Shown one piece after another: positions 31,051 to 41,990 of a DNA stretch of 64,000 nt. Location: the NCBI RefSeq assembly GCF_000208865.1, contig NC_018390.1:978790-1042789 (forward strand), read 5' to 3'. The notes under the pieces were generated by a model. The model was given only the letters and a program-made list of their open reading frames with translations, had not been told where the DNA came from and did no database searches. A program made the translations under genes and the position numbers. Numbering within the stretch: the stretch's first letter is position 1; every line of letters begins with the position of its first letter. Source of the stretch: Neospora caninum Liverpool (lineage: Eukaryota; Apicomplexa; Conoidasida; Eucoccidiorida; Sarcocystidae).

Positions 31051-33261
31051 ATGGAAGGCTCCTCAGGCACGTCCCCGACTCTGCAGGCTGCCGGTCCGTT
31101 TCCAGAACATGCCTCCGGTCGCGAGCAAGAAGAGAGCACCTACAGACCCTACGCCTCAAAGACGTACTGGGAGCGTCGGTTTGAGAAAACGGAGCGCCTT
31201 TTTGAGTGGTACGCGGGTTGGGAGCAATTGGCGTGGGTCATTTTTAATGCGGTGCGGCTGCTCAAAGAGCAACGCCGCCCTCAGAGAAGCCGTGCCGTAG
31301 ATCTGGAAAAGTGCGGCGGGTTCGATGAAGACTTCCCCTCTTCTCAAAGGCGAAACGTGGGCTCGAATCCTCGGCACAGCGCGGAGACGCCCTGTGGCGA
31401 GGCTTCGAGCACCGCGAAACGCGGGCGAGAAGCCAGAGACGCAGGCACGCCTCGTGGCGACGTTTCCGGAACCTGCAAATGTACAGCTCCGAAAGGACGC
31501 AAAGAACGACCGGCCCAGGTCGCGGAAGGCGAGGAACCGCTCTCCGAATCGGAGGAACGTGACGGGAGACTGCAGTCTGGGAACCCTCGGGTGGCGAACC
31601 TGACGCAACACAGTCCCTCCGAAGCCTTTTGCTGGCGACCACCTCTCACCGTGATGGTAAGCACAAACGTTTCTTCGGGCGTCTCGTTGGCTGCTTTGTT
31701 TCTCGCCTTTCCTGCTACGTTTGTGCCGTTTTTGTGTCTAACGTTTTCGCTGTCCTGGCTTGCCGCAGTCCTCTCCTCCCCACTCCGGCCCTCCTGCGGA
31801 TCGTCCTTTCATGGGGCGCCTCTGAGTTTGCGCGTGGCATGTTTCTCCAGCTTGGGTGCGGAACGTCGCGCCTGGCGCTGGACCTCGAAGACCACGGTTT
31901 CCCTTTCGTTCTCAACGTCGACTTCTGCAGAAAGCCTCTTGCGCAGCTCCGAAGCTGGGCGCGTGGCGACGCCCGAGAGAGGCGCGACGGAAACGGGCCG
32001 TCCCCCGAGTCCTCGGCCCCCTGGCGTCCGTCGGAGGACAGTCCAAGCGCGCGGTTGCCTTTCGGCAGGCAAGGGTTCTCCGCAGAGCAACTCGACTCCC
32101 CGGTGTTTAAGTCGGCATCGGCCCAGAGAACTAGCGCAGCAGGCGAGTCACCTTCCGCGCTCCTGCGCACCGAGGCCCGCGGCGAGGCGAGGAAAGACAG
32201 CGAAAGAGGCCAGCTCTGGTTGGAAGCAGACGCGGCGGCCTTGCCTCTGCGGACTGGGTCAGCCGATCTCGTCATCGACAAAGGTAGGCCGGAAGACCAC
32301 ACGAAGGGTTGGCGATAGAGGCGAGGCCCCGCAGGAAAGACCCAGAACTGAGAGCGGGGCTGCGGCGGTTGTGCCGAGGCTCCTGCGGATCTGAGTGGAC
32401 ACACGAGCAGCTGAACAGACAGGCGACTCCCGGGCGATCACGCCCGGTCGCGTCTGGGCCGGTCTCTCCCTGGACAAGACACACACAAAAGCGCAGTCGG
32501 CGCGTGTTTGCCTTTCGCGACCTGTGCGGTGTCCAGGGCTCCTCGATGCAGTGGCAAGCGGAGATGGAGAGACAAGCTCAGGCGGCGAAACGGCGTTGCG
32601 AGTGCTTTCCGTTTTGAAGGAAACTGGCCGAGTCCTGGACTCCAACGGATGCTTTCTGCTGGTCACGCACTCTCCATCTACGGCCCTCGAGCCTGCTGAT
32701 GCGTCGCCTTGTTCCGACGCGGCCTCTCGCTTTTGCGCACTGTGTTCGATGTATGAGGTCGGGAACGCGGCCCCAGGATCCGCATTCCCCGGCGAGGAAG
32801 AAGACCAACGAGATCTGCGCTCGGCCGCAGCCTCTGGAGGCAGGAGCGTGACAGCCGACGAGGGAGTCGCCGACGCGGAGAGGAACGGCCGGCAGCCGAG
32901 GCAACGGCGTGTACAGGCCATGCGTGAAACGGCGGGAGAACGCCACGCAAAGAAGCGTCGTTTCTCGCGTAACACGCAGTGTCTGTGCGGGCATCACTGG
33001 GAAATCCTGCGGGAAGACCCCGTAGCACTCAGTCCCACGGTCGCGGTGGCGAACCTTGTGAACGTCGCGCTTTCTGGCCACCGCAGGAACGCCAGGAGCG
33101 CCCAGAACTCGGAGACGGGGCCGGGGAACAAAGCGACGCAATTGCCGCGGCGCGCCGTAGAACAGGAAGAGTGGAGCGAATCAGGGGACAGCGAGGCGGA
33201 GGACCGACAGAAGAGAACTGCTGCCATCCGCGTAGGTCTCAAGGCGAACCCTTTGCAGTAG
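31051..33261 (+). CDS. METTL13/EEF1AKMT4-type SAM-dependent methyltransferase, about 595 residues
   Basis: The exons are 31051-31656, 31827-32283 and 32537-33261. The ATG follows AAAATA. The start of exon 2 is uncertain: TCTGAG at 31821-31826 was used because it keeps phase, and the better-looking acceptor CCGCAG further upstream does not. YASKTYWERRFEKTERLFEW (34-53) is the family's N-terminal signature. Motif I is LQLGCGTSRLALDL (from 209), with the acidic cofactor residue in NVDFC (D234). LPLRTGSADLVIDKGLLDAV follows across the exon 2-3 junction, where the family has a DKGTLDA-like element. HHWEILRE lies near the C-terminus. Relatives methylate lysine or the N-terminus of elongation factor 1A. 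About 140 residues of charged insert separate the N-terminal signature from motif I, and more lies before the C-terminus. The last residues may be wrong (see findings). Confidence 0.85.
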
Positions 33262-36200
33262 GGACTGTGTATGTGTCCCCTTGTCACGAAGCCATCATCT
33301 GAACAGAGGTACCGCCCGGTTTGTCCAATGCTGTAGCCATCTCGGGGTACAAATCTTTAGAAAACGGGTGCCAGGAGACCCCGTGCGTTTGCTTCGCCTT
33401 TTTTTCGAACTCGAGAGCCGCACTCTGTGAGGAGGCTTTGAGACTAGGACGCCGGCTGGAGAGAACTCTGCGTGCAGGGGTGGGCCCTGGGGCGGTCTGT
33501 GTGCAAGGCCGGTACAACTTCAGTGGTGAAGATGCTTTTTCCCTGTTTCATGTCACACTGAGTGTCGGGTGTCCTGGGGTTGCGCTTCGGGATTCCTGTT
33601 TTCTCCAGGAGTGGCAAACACTGCAAATCGTCCGGCGCTTCTTTCAACTAGCACGAGGTAAGTCTTCTCAAGCTTTCGGGTGTTTCTCCTGCGGGTGTCC
33701 TCTCATCTCAATCCTCCGGGGCGTCTCCGCCTCTCTCGTGGGGAAACGGCCTCACGCCGCTCTGCCTGTTCGGTTTCCTCGGCATGACGGGAACCCCAAG
33801 ACACGAAACGTCGGCAAAAGTGTCCTTCCTCGCCTGCATCCCGGCTGCCGCGCATTCTTCCAGGTGCGGGGCGCATTCGCCGCGTACCGGATCTCGGAGT
33901 CCTCCTGGTGTCCGCACACTGCGCCAAGAGTGCAGCGCGCACGGGCGACCGAACCTCAACAGTTCACAGTCTGAGTCAAACCGACCTCGTCTTGTCGTCT
34001 CGCTTCCTTTCTTCAGCGCGCGTCTCTGCTCACAGGACATCTCGGCGAGGCGCACTGCGGTCTGCGCCAAAAGGAGAAGACTCTTTGAAAGCCCCGCCTG
34101 GATTGAGGGACTGCAGTCGGATCGGAAGGCGCCAGACGCGCGGATCCGATGAATGCAACGATGCTGTTCAAAGCGACGAAAACGGAGGCCCGCGGCTGCA
34201 CGTAGAGGAAGAAAGCGAAAGGCGCAGCGAAGTGCACGCTGGCCAACCGGGCGAAGGCCGAGTGCAGTGTAAAGAGGGGGCAAAAAGAGTATGTGAAGAG
34301 AGCAGCTTCGCCGGAGAGGAAAACGGGGGTAGCGGGAAGAAGTGTGGAGAGCCCTCTGACGTTTGGCGAGACAAGACACAGGTGGAAACACAAGATGCTC
34401 TTCAGGAGAGAACCCTGGACAGGAACAGCCCGCTGCCTTCAAGCAAGTGGCGCAAGGCGCATCTCCTCCGCTCGGTCGTCTACGCCATCACCCTCAGAAA
34501 GAGAAGTGTGACGCCAAGGCTCGACTTGGATGGTGCGTTACAGTCACCGTCTAGCAAAAGCTTTGCCTAAAGAATCGATGATAAAAACGCGTGCAGGATT
34601 TGTTTTCTTCTGGCTGCTCAGCGCGTCCAAACGCGTCACTGTGTTTTCCGAAAGTACAGTGGTTCGGCGCGAGAGTGAGATCCTTCGGTTGAGGAACGGA
34701 CTCCCCAGAGAGTCACCATGATTCAATCGCAGGCACTATCTGTCGCGTCCACCGTGCGCTTCACGGGGCCGAGTAGGAGCCTTTTCAGGCAGGAGTTCCC
34801 CAGGCGAGAACGCGAGATACTTTCACGGTCAGCCGCTGCCGCCAGATTTCCCCTGAGATGGGCGCGGACTGCAAGCGGCACTCTTCTAATCGGGCGTGTG
34901 GTCTCTTCTGCACAGTTGGAAGGAAAGGACGAGAACTGTCAAGCTTGGCAATTTCGGTCGGGATCTATCAAAGCTTTCTAGTGGAAAAGTTGAGAAACAA
35001 GTCCGAATCCAGCCCCCCCCCCCCTGTCCCCGCAGACTTAAGGCGCACTCGTCAAGATTTAGACGTTTTCTGAGGCGTGATCTATCAACGTTTCCCATAG
35101 CTTTCTCGAACACTTTCTTGCACCGAAACAAACAACGCCCCGGTGCCTTCGCAAAAACCCGTTTTCGATTTTGCCCCGGGTCGTCTCCTGCTGAGTTTTT
35201 CAGGAGAGGCAGACGCAAGGCATCGCGTATAGTAGCGCTGCTTGCTGACGGAGTCGGAAAAAAGGGGCTGTCGAATCGAAGGGGACTCGAAAAAAGCTAC
35301 TGACACGAAAGCAATGGCTAAACCAGAATGTCTCCGTGAAGCCCGAAACGTGGCAGAAACGGTGTACGTTTCGCGCCAGGTTCGGGAACATCGTGAGTGC
35401 TGGGCGTCTCCGCCTCGTTCCTTCCGACACAACATCTGCAACCTTCTCTGGAACTAGAAATGGAAGGGAGAGCAGCGCGAGGTTCCTACACGATGTGGAA
35501 AGGGACTTCTCGACGGATGCTAAATGTCTATCGTACTTAATTGGATGAATCTTCTTACGCAAGCGGCGTTCGGTGTCGTGCGGGTCAACACACCCGTTCG
35601 CCGATGTGTCGGCAGCGATCTACACGCGAGGCGCCGCGCAGACTGATTGCTGTTCCGAAAGGCAACGGATGTCCCTGAATTGCCAAAGATCAGCGGACTG
35701 CCCGCGCCCAAAGTTGAAGCAGATCTAGAAGATCAAACCCGGAACCGCAAGAGGCAACCGCCGCGGCTCTGGGGCTGCTGTGGTCTCAGCGTCGCAGCTT
35801 TGTGAAGTCGTAAGGAAATGTTGCGTGGCTGCAGAGCGGCAAAGTGCGACGCGATGGATCCCATACCACAGACTGCGGGAAATTTTTGTGTCTTCGCTGG
35901 CTTCGCGTAGAACCCCAGTGAGGCGCAGCTTGCCGCCAGGCAGTTGCGCGTCTTCTTAACTGCTTTCTGTCTCTCGAGTTGCACACAGAGACGGAATCTC
36001 GGCAGCGGGGCCGTTTGGGAAAACGAACGCTGGAAGCCGTTTCATCACGGTGCGACAGCTGACGCCATCCTCCCCCGTTTTGTGTGCGTTTTTTACACCT
36101 CTCTCTGGAGCCAGAGGAGGGCCGAAGAGGCGCATCAGCGCCTTCCCGAGGAACGCCAAAACCCCGACGATAACGCCTCAAGAATGTGCGGAAGTAAAAA

Positions 36201-37596
36201 TAAAGAATGTCCCGCCTCGGGCTCCACTTTCTGCGGCGACCGCGCCGCGCTTGTGAGGATGCCGTGTCGCTTGTTGCCGCGACGTAAAAACCGCGTGTGG
36301 ACAAAAGAGAGTGGAGACAAAAAAGGGAAAATCCGCGTCCAGCTGCACAGTTCGCCAGCATGCAAAGTGTGTGTGTGTAGCATCGACGCCCCGCGCACGC
36401 TCAGCCTTCTCGTTTACCTAGCGCTTACGCGACAGGGGAACAAGCGAGGTCGAGCGGCTTCAAGTCAGCCAGTGAGCCGCGCTTTCTGCCCTGTAGTGCG
36501 CGAGGAGACAAACTCTCTCCCTTGCAGTGACTAGAGAGAAGTCCCTAAAGGAAACGCATCGTCTGTTGTCCATTTTCCGCGTTTGCTTTTCGTGGATCGG
36601 GCGCTTTGACCCTTGCGTCTCTTCACACGCTCAACTGGCCAGGCGAGCGGTTCAGCCGCATATCTCGACGCGCCAACCTCTCTGGCCGCGTCGCAACGGT
36701 CGGTCCGGCGAGCGGTTTGCTTTCTTCCCGTATATCTTTGTTCTGGAATTTTTACGATAGCGGTTGTGTTACGGTCGATGGATCTGTGCTAGGAGTTTCT
36801 TCTCGCTCTCGCTGAGCGCCACGGGGGAACCAAAGGCCTGCAGCCTTTTCAGGAGTCGACAAAAGGCGGTCTTGCGCTTCGCGTGCCGCCGCGTCCTTTC
36901 GACGAGAGGCGTCGAAGGTTGTGAATTGACCTCGTTTTTGAAGCGTTGGAACTTTCGTACACCTTTTGCTGCGTCTCTCTTTCGAGTCACTCTTCGTCCA
37001 CCGATTTGCCCGGGGCGATGTGCATGCTACGCCGAGCCAGCGACCGGTTTGCAACATCGCCTCCCTCTGTGCGGATCCGTTAACAAGCGCGTTTTTTTTT
37101 GAGAATCGGCGTTTTAAAAGAGTGGTGGTTAACTCGGGCGCGCCGCTTCACCTGCCTCGTCGTAGCAGTCCTAGCCGGAAAGTTCCTTCGGGCGTGTAAC
37201 CTGCCACGCTGCCGTTGCATGATGGCTACCTTCTAAGTTGTGCAAAAAAGGTAGTTGACTGGGACTGGCTGTATCTCTCGGAAAGCCCTGATTTTGTCAT
37301 TCGTTGCAGCTAGGCGGAGGTGTTCAGTGTCACATGAAAGACGTCCACCGGGTTTAGGTCTAACGGCAGGTGAGGCTTTCCTGCTTCCCGTCAAAAATCG
37401 CCGGGTCTGGTACCTTAGAAAAAGAGACAACGGCGTCTTTTCTCTCGCTCTCTTTTCTGGCGCGCCCAGAGAGGCTCTGGATGTATCTCACGTCCTCGTG
37501 AGAGTTTCAGGCCGGCTTGGATGGCCGCGTTGTAGCTTCGTGTCGCTTTTTGACCTCTGCACAGGCAACTCTTCCTCTCGGCGCGTTTCTCAGAAA
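33262..37596. other. Spacer with one tentative minus-strand gene; otherwise no supported gene
   Basis: Apart from the two minus-strand exons at 33284-34195, short overlapping frames show no domain. A small plus-strand exon-like block at 33618-33656, flanked by CTCCAG and GTAAGT, was considered. A C12 run lies at 35013-35024. The part nearest 37596 should hold the promoter of the CLAMP-like gene. An acceptor-like TTTCTCAG sits three bases before its ATG, suggesting a non-coding leader exon further upstream. Confidence 0.5.
33284..34195 (-). CDS. Tentative partial gene resembling mitochondrial pyruvate carrier (MPC2-like), two 3' exons
   Basis: Exon 34195-34034 follows an excellent acceptor (pyrimidine tract ending TACGTGCAG) and ends at a GTGAGC donor. 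Exon 33424-33284 follows CCTCCTCACAG and ends in TGA. Both junctions are phase 0. The first exon reads PRASVFVALNSIVAFIGSAR; its spacing of Pro-Arg, then Asn nine residues after the Pro, then Gly seven later matches the P[KR]N...VN...G block of MPC2 proteins. The last exon, SAALEFEKKAKQTHGVSW onward for 46 residues, looks coding and unlike chance sequence. I could not find the expected upstream exon with the family's FWAP..KWGL block between 34200 and 36500. The stop lies only 22 bp from the convergent methyltransferase stop. The identity is weakly supported; the last exon itself is more likely real. Confidence 0.35.
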
Positions 37597-38727
37597 ATGG
37601 GGTACGGACAGAAGAAGAAGCGGCGTCAACGGGAGGAAATTCCTGAGCAGACGTCGTCGATATGGTACCTCCTGTGTATCTGCGTCATTGCTGGAGCCGG
37701 CCTGTCGGTCGTGGGGATGATTCTGAGTACGTGGCGGAATGGAGCAGCGATTCAGTACCGCTACATGTTCCGCAGTAAAGAGCGGACGGTATCTGTCAGC
37801 GAGACCTCGTACGGTTTATATAACATCGTTTACGATGGAGGCGGTGCTTACATAAGTTGGACGCAGCGCGTCTCGGACATCACGACGCGAGGGAACGCAG
37901 CCATCCAAATTGGCCAGCAGGCGACGCAGTCCAATGCGCAGTTCCAGGCCTGGGCGACGCAGTGTCCGGCTCAGTGTCAGGACGCAATTAGTACGCGCAT
38001 TTCGTGTTACAAGCGCATCAGCACGATCTCGACGATTTTGCTGGGTGCACTGTCGGTGGGCGGGGCGCTCGGACTCATTGGAGTCGGGTGGTTCTTCATG
38101 TTCGGGAAACTGGCGTACCTGCAGATGGCCTGCTGGTTCTTAGCGGGCGCCGTCTGCTACGGGTGTCTGGGGTATTGGATCTGGGAGACAGATACGTGCT
38201 GGAGAATGATTGTTGCCGGCCAGCAACTGCCGTACCCGGCAGTCGGCATGCCGTGGTACCTGACGCTCGTCAGCAGCGGGTTGTACGTCGTTGCGGGCGT
38301 TGGATCTTTCTTTGCCGAAATGATCGACACGTACAACGAGAAGAAATTGAAGGACCAGGCGCAGATGCGATTGATGATGGAGGCAGGCGACGCGTTCGAC
38401 GGCTTCTTCGGCCCGGGCGTGCCAGGAATGGGTCAACCCGGGATGGGGCCGCCTGGGATGGTTGGAGCGCCGCGACCGCCCTCGATGATGATGCCGCCCG
38501 CGATGGGGATGATGGGTCCGCCTGGCGTCCGCGGCCCCAGAGGGGGATCGGGTATCGGTCCGGCAGGCGTGGGAATGATGGGGATGCCCGGGGGACCGGG
38601 AATGGGACCGGGGATGATGCCCCCGGGGATGAGGCCGCCGTCGCCTTCCCCGAGCTTCGGACCAGGACCGAACTTCGGTCCCCGGCCAGGCTTCGGACCC
38701 CGACCAAGCATGGGCGGCTGGGGGTGA
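37597..38727 (+). CDS. CLAMP: CLAMP-like (claudin-like apicomplexan microneme protein) four-span membrane protein, 376 residues
   Basis: A single coding exon from ATG 37597 to TGA 38727. The N-terminus is basic and cytosolic (QKKKRRQREE). Four hydrophobic helices lie at about 22-44, 144-169, 172-196 and 217-240. A long first extracellular loop (47-140) carries Cys residues in TQCPAQCQDA and SCYKR. After helix 4 the tail (242-376) is rich in Pro, Gly and Met, with repeats such as PGMGQPGMGPPG and a GPGPNFGPRPGFGPRP ending. Claudin-like topology plus a proline-rich cytosolic tail is the published description of CLAMP, a conserved apicomplexan protein needed for host-cell invasion and located at micronemes. 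I assign it by architecture and conserved style, not by alignment. Another apicomplexan four-span family is possible. Confidence 0.7.
   Translation: MGYGQKKKRRQREEIPEQTSSIWYLLCICVIAGAGLSVVGMILSTWRNGAAIQYRYMFRSKERTVSVSETSYGLYNIVYDGGGAYISWTQRVSDITTRGNAAIQIGQQATQSNAQFQAWATQCPAQCQDAISTRISCYKRISTISTILLGALSVGGALGLIGVGWFFMFGKLAYLQMACWFLAGAVCYGCLGYWIWETDTCWRMIVAGQQLPYPAVGMPWYLTLVSSGLYVVAGVGSFFAEMIDTYNEKKLKDQAQMRLMMEAGDAFDGFFGPGVPGMGQPGMGPPGMVGAPRPPSMMMPPAMGMMGPPGVRGPRGGSGIGPAGVGMMGMPGGPGMGPGMMPPGMRPPSPSPSFGPGPNFGPRPGFGPRPSMGGWG
38418..38724 (+). repeat. Degenerate Gly/Pro/Met coding repeat in the CLAMP-like tail
   Basis: Irregular units of GGNATGGGNCCNCC type encode PGMGxPGM-like motifs, passing to FGPGPNFGPRP units at the end. 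The repeat is degenerate at the DNA level, so it is not a recent expansion. Confidence 0.75.
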
Positions 38728-41700
38728 CGCGCTCCCCTGCTCGGTGGGCGAGCTGTCAGCACGGGGAAGCGAGAGAACAAGGACACAAGGACGGTGGGCG
38801 CAAGGTTACCTTTTCGTTCTGCGGCGCGGCAAACAAGGGGTGAGCGCACACGCATGGCTCGTGGATCCTTTCGCTGCATTCGTGGACGGACGCGGCTGTG
38901 TGGAAAAACGGGCTTTCGAGCAGCAGTCGCACGAGATCTTTTGGACGGGGAGCCTCCTATCGGCAACAACGTTTGCCGTCCCCCTCGGCTGCCCTGAATG
39001 CGAGAGCCTCCTGGTCACGTGTCGAAAGGACGCGCGACAACGAAACAGCCCGAGCTTGTGTAGTGACTCCGCGTGCAGCGGTTGGTTTTGTGTATGTTGT
39101 GTTTTCCATTCTACCTGTTTGCCGAGCAATCCGCTTGTTCCGTGTATTTTTTCATCTGAGTCTCATTTTGCATGAGCGCCGGTTGCAATGCAGCCCCTTT
39201 TTGCCCTCGGCAAGAGGGACTGTCAGAATCTTCTTTTGTGCTTCACTGGAAGCCAGGGAGACGGGACTTCGGGAAAAGAGAGTCGTAGGCTAGCCGAGAT
39301 TCCCACGTGGATTGTGCAACAGACTTGAAGTACACTAGAATTTGTCAAACCCGCAAGTAGTGATCACAGGGCGCGCGTTGCCCCATGTCTCGTTACCACC
39401 CAAGGAGCCCGCTTGAGAGTCACAGGCTTGCCTCTCCGACGCACAGCAGCCAGAGCCTTCACGATTTTCCCTCCCCCTTTATCGTTTTTCGCCGATGCGC
39501 CTCCGAGCGGTGCGAGGAGTGTTGGTAGGAACCGCCACACACGAAGTTTCAGAAGGAACTGCTCCAAGCGTTTAGCGGAAGCCCACGCATTTTCCAAAAC
39601 CGCCACGAGTCGTCCCACTCTATAGTGACGGGGCTTTGTCGGGTGATATACGTGTTCGTGTCATATCATCGGTACGACCAAAAAGAGAGGACGTATTCTT
39701 TTCACGGATGGGCAAGATTTCGCGAATCCGCGCGGAAACGCCGGCGCGGGTAAGTCACACTATGGTCGAGCTTCCGGACGGATTGGTGGCCGAAGACGGG
39801 AGTCTCATCTCCATCAACCACGGAAGCCTTAGTCAGGAAATCGCGTGAAACCTGGAACGCGCTTTCCGTCTGGAGAAAACGGCTGCCTTGTTCCGGTGCT
39901 GCTTTGCCGGGGGTTGGGAGAAGGTCTAGTCTTTCCTCGCGAGCGCAGGAGGGGGCACTACAGACCATTCACAACAACGCGACAATTATTTTGGAGCAGC
40001 CATGCAGTCCAATACTGGCTGCAGTCACGAATGCACCACATCCCCGAGAGCGGGGTTTTACGTCGCAAACTGCGGGGACACGAGCTCTCTCGCAGCAACT
40101 TTCGCCTGCAAGTCTACCGGGTTTTTTTTGCCAACTTCGGGGAAGGGAAGCCGTCAACTACGTAGACCTATCGCACCGGAGACACTGCACTCTCCTCTGC
40201 GTTCGCCACGTAAACACCCAACAGGATGGCGATCTTACAAGAAGCGGAGAGTTAGCTGAAAAAGCCGCTCTGCTCTCACGTCTACTTTTGCGTCGCACAG
40301 ACGCGCCCAGCCGCCGTCTCGGGCAAGGAGGTGCGAGGACGTTGCCGACCAGAAAATTCTCAAAGACTGACTGCCCGAATCCTGCCTCGGAGAGTAGCAC
40401 TCCCAGTGCAATGGTACTGATCATTCGAGCATCTGAGTAGCCGTTTTCTCCGCGGTTAAAAACGGGTGATAACAGTAAACCATATACTACGCGTAGAAGA
40501 TAACCGATGTGGACTAACCTGTAATGTCGTAGGATATTGAAATCCGACACTTTTAGCTGTCTTTTAAGCAGTCCATTGGCGTGGCGATGTCCAGCAATCC
40601 TGAAGAACTTGTTTGAAGGTGGCGGATGAACCAAAACCTGCAAACCGGGGGGGGGGGACGTTTGTCGCGCGACAGACAAGGCCCTCACTTACAGGCAAGC
40701 TGCAGGCGCCTCGAGTTCCGCTTTGATTCCAAAGGCGGGTTGGACCGGCAGAAAAGAGACATGGCATTCTTCGGGGAGTGATCCTAGAGTCTCCAGCAGA
40801 ACCTGTTCCCGAGTGTGCCGCGCACGCACCTGATTGGCGCAACGGCGCGTGCGGAGCAAGACACCCGCGCCCCGTCCGTGCCAGGTTGAGAGTATATCCG
40901 GCTAGATGGCTAGATGGACGGGGGTTAACTTAAGCGGAGGGAAAACGGCGAAACTCAACTCTCCCGAACATCCAGGAAGTTCGCGCCGGCTGATCTCCGG
41001 CTGTGCATGCCCCGAGAGTGCCGCGTGGGGCCAGGCGTGTCTTGAGACTCCTCCTTGCTTCTACAAACTGTCGCGCGGTTGGCGGAGAGAAGTCAAGCGA
41101 GCGGGGCAACAGCAAAAGTTGCAAGCTCTCGCACTCTTGTTCCTTTCCTCCTCTGTTCTTTTCACAGGCGCGCGCCCGTGGAAGTCCTTTTCGAAGGCAT
41201 CTTTCTGCTTGCTCTTGTGCGCCGCTCGCGGCAAGACGCCCCCCCCCCTCCACAGGCCTCTCTCAACCGCGCGTGTTGTCACCCGTGGCAGTACGTCACT
41301 CCTCTGGAGTTCGGAGTTCCGCATGGAAACTGCACCAGTGAAAGCCTCGTGCACAAGGCGACACAGGTTCTCGGTCGCTAGATTTCCCCCGCCGCTCCGT
41401 CTTGCACTTCTCCAAACCGCGGATGTGACTCGACGGGGAACTGAACCTTCTCATTTCGCAGGCCGGGCGCGCATTTCCGCGCGCGCTCTCGGGAAGCAGC
41501 GAGATGAGAGCCTGTGTCTCGCGAGTTCACTCGCTGTTGTGGTCCTCTCTGAGCTGTCCTGGTTGTGCGAAAGTCCTCGCAGCTTCAGGTTGAACAGCGG
41601 GGGAACAACCGAGACAGAATACAGGCTCCAGGCCACCTCAACACAAAAGGCAACTGGCTGCTTACCCAAGGTGGCTGTGGAGTGTCTGAAAGATCTGGAA

Positions 41701-41990
41701 GAGCAAGCGTGAAGCGATATGCTAGGGGAGAGATACGAGAGGCAAAAGAGACACGGCTCTTCTCCCCAACAGATCTTGTCGCGCTCAAGAATGGAGAGTC
41801 GCAGCCCGGCCACGCAGGGACTCGACCGACCTGGGGGCGGCGCAGAGACCGGCTGTCTCTTTTATGCACGCTGGCAGTCCAGCGCGACAGCAGGCGCGAG
41901 AGAACCTGGATTCTGAGTGCGAGCAAGACCGACGGGGACGAAGCGACATTACGACAGATGCATTTCGAGGCCGTCCAGTCGACCGCCACC
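38728..41990. other. Spacer between CLAMP-like and carboxypeptidase genes; no supported gene
   Basis: This should contain the 3' region of the CLAMP-like gene and the 5' region of the carboxypeptidase gene. G11 (40647-40657) and C10 (41239-41248) runs are present. A 268-codon open frame at 40906-41712 and a 70-codon one at 39636-39848 show no domain. Upstream non-coding exons of the carboxypeptidase gene could lie here. Confidence 0.55.

Noticed and set aside
33618..33656. Exon-like plus-strand block flanked by CTCCAG and GTAAGT
   Set aside because: It is only 39 bases, and attaching it to the methyltransferase requires skipping the stop through a weakly supported donor at 33231. Kept only as a note.
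40906..41712. 268-codon plus-strand frame upstream of the carboxypeptidase gene
   Set aside because: It has no domain and mixed composition. A 5' untranslated region is more likely.
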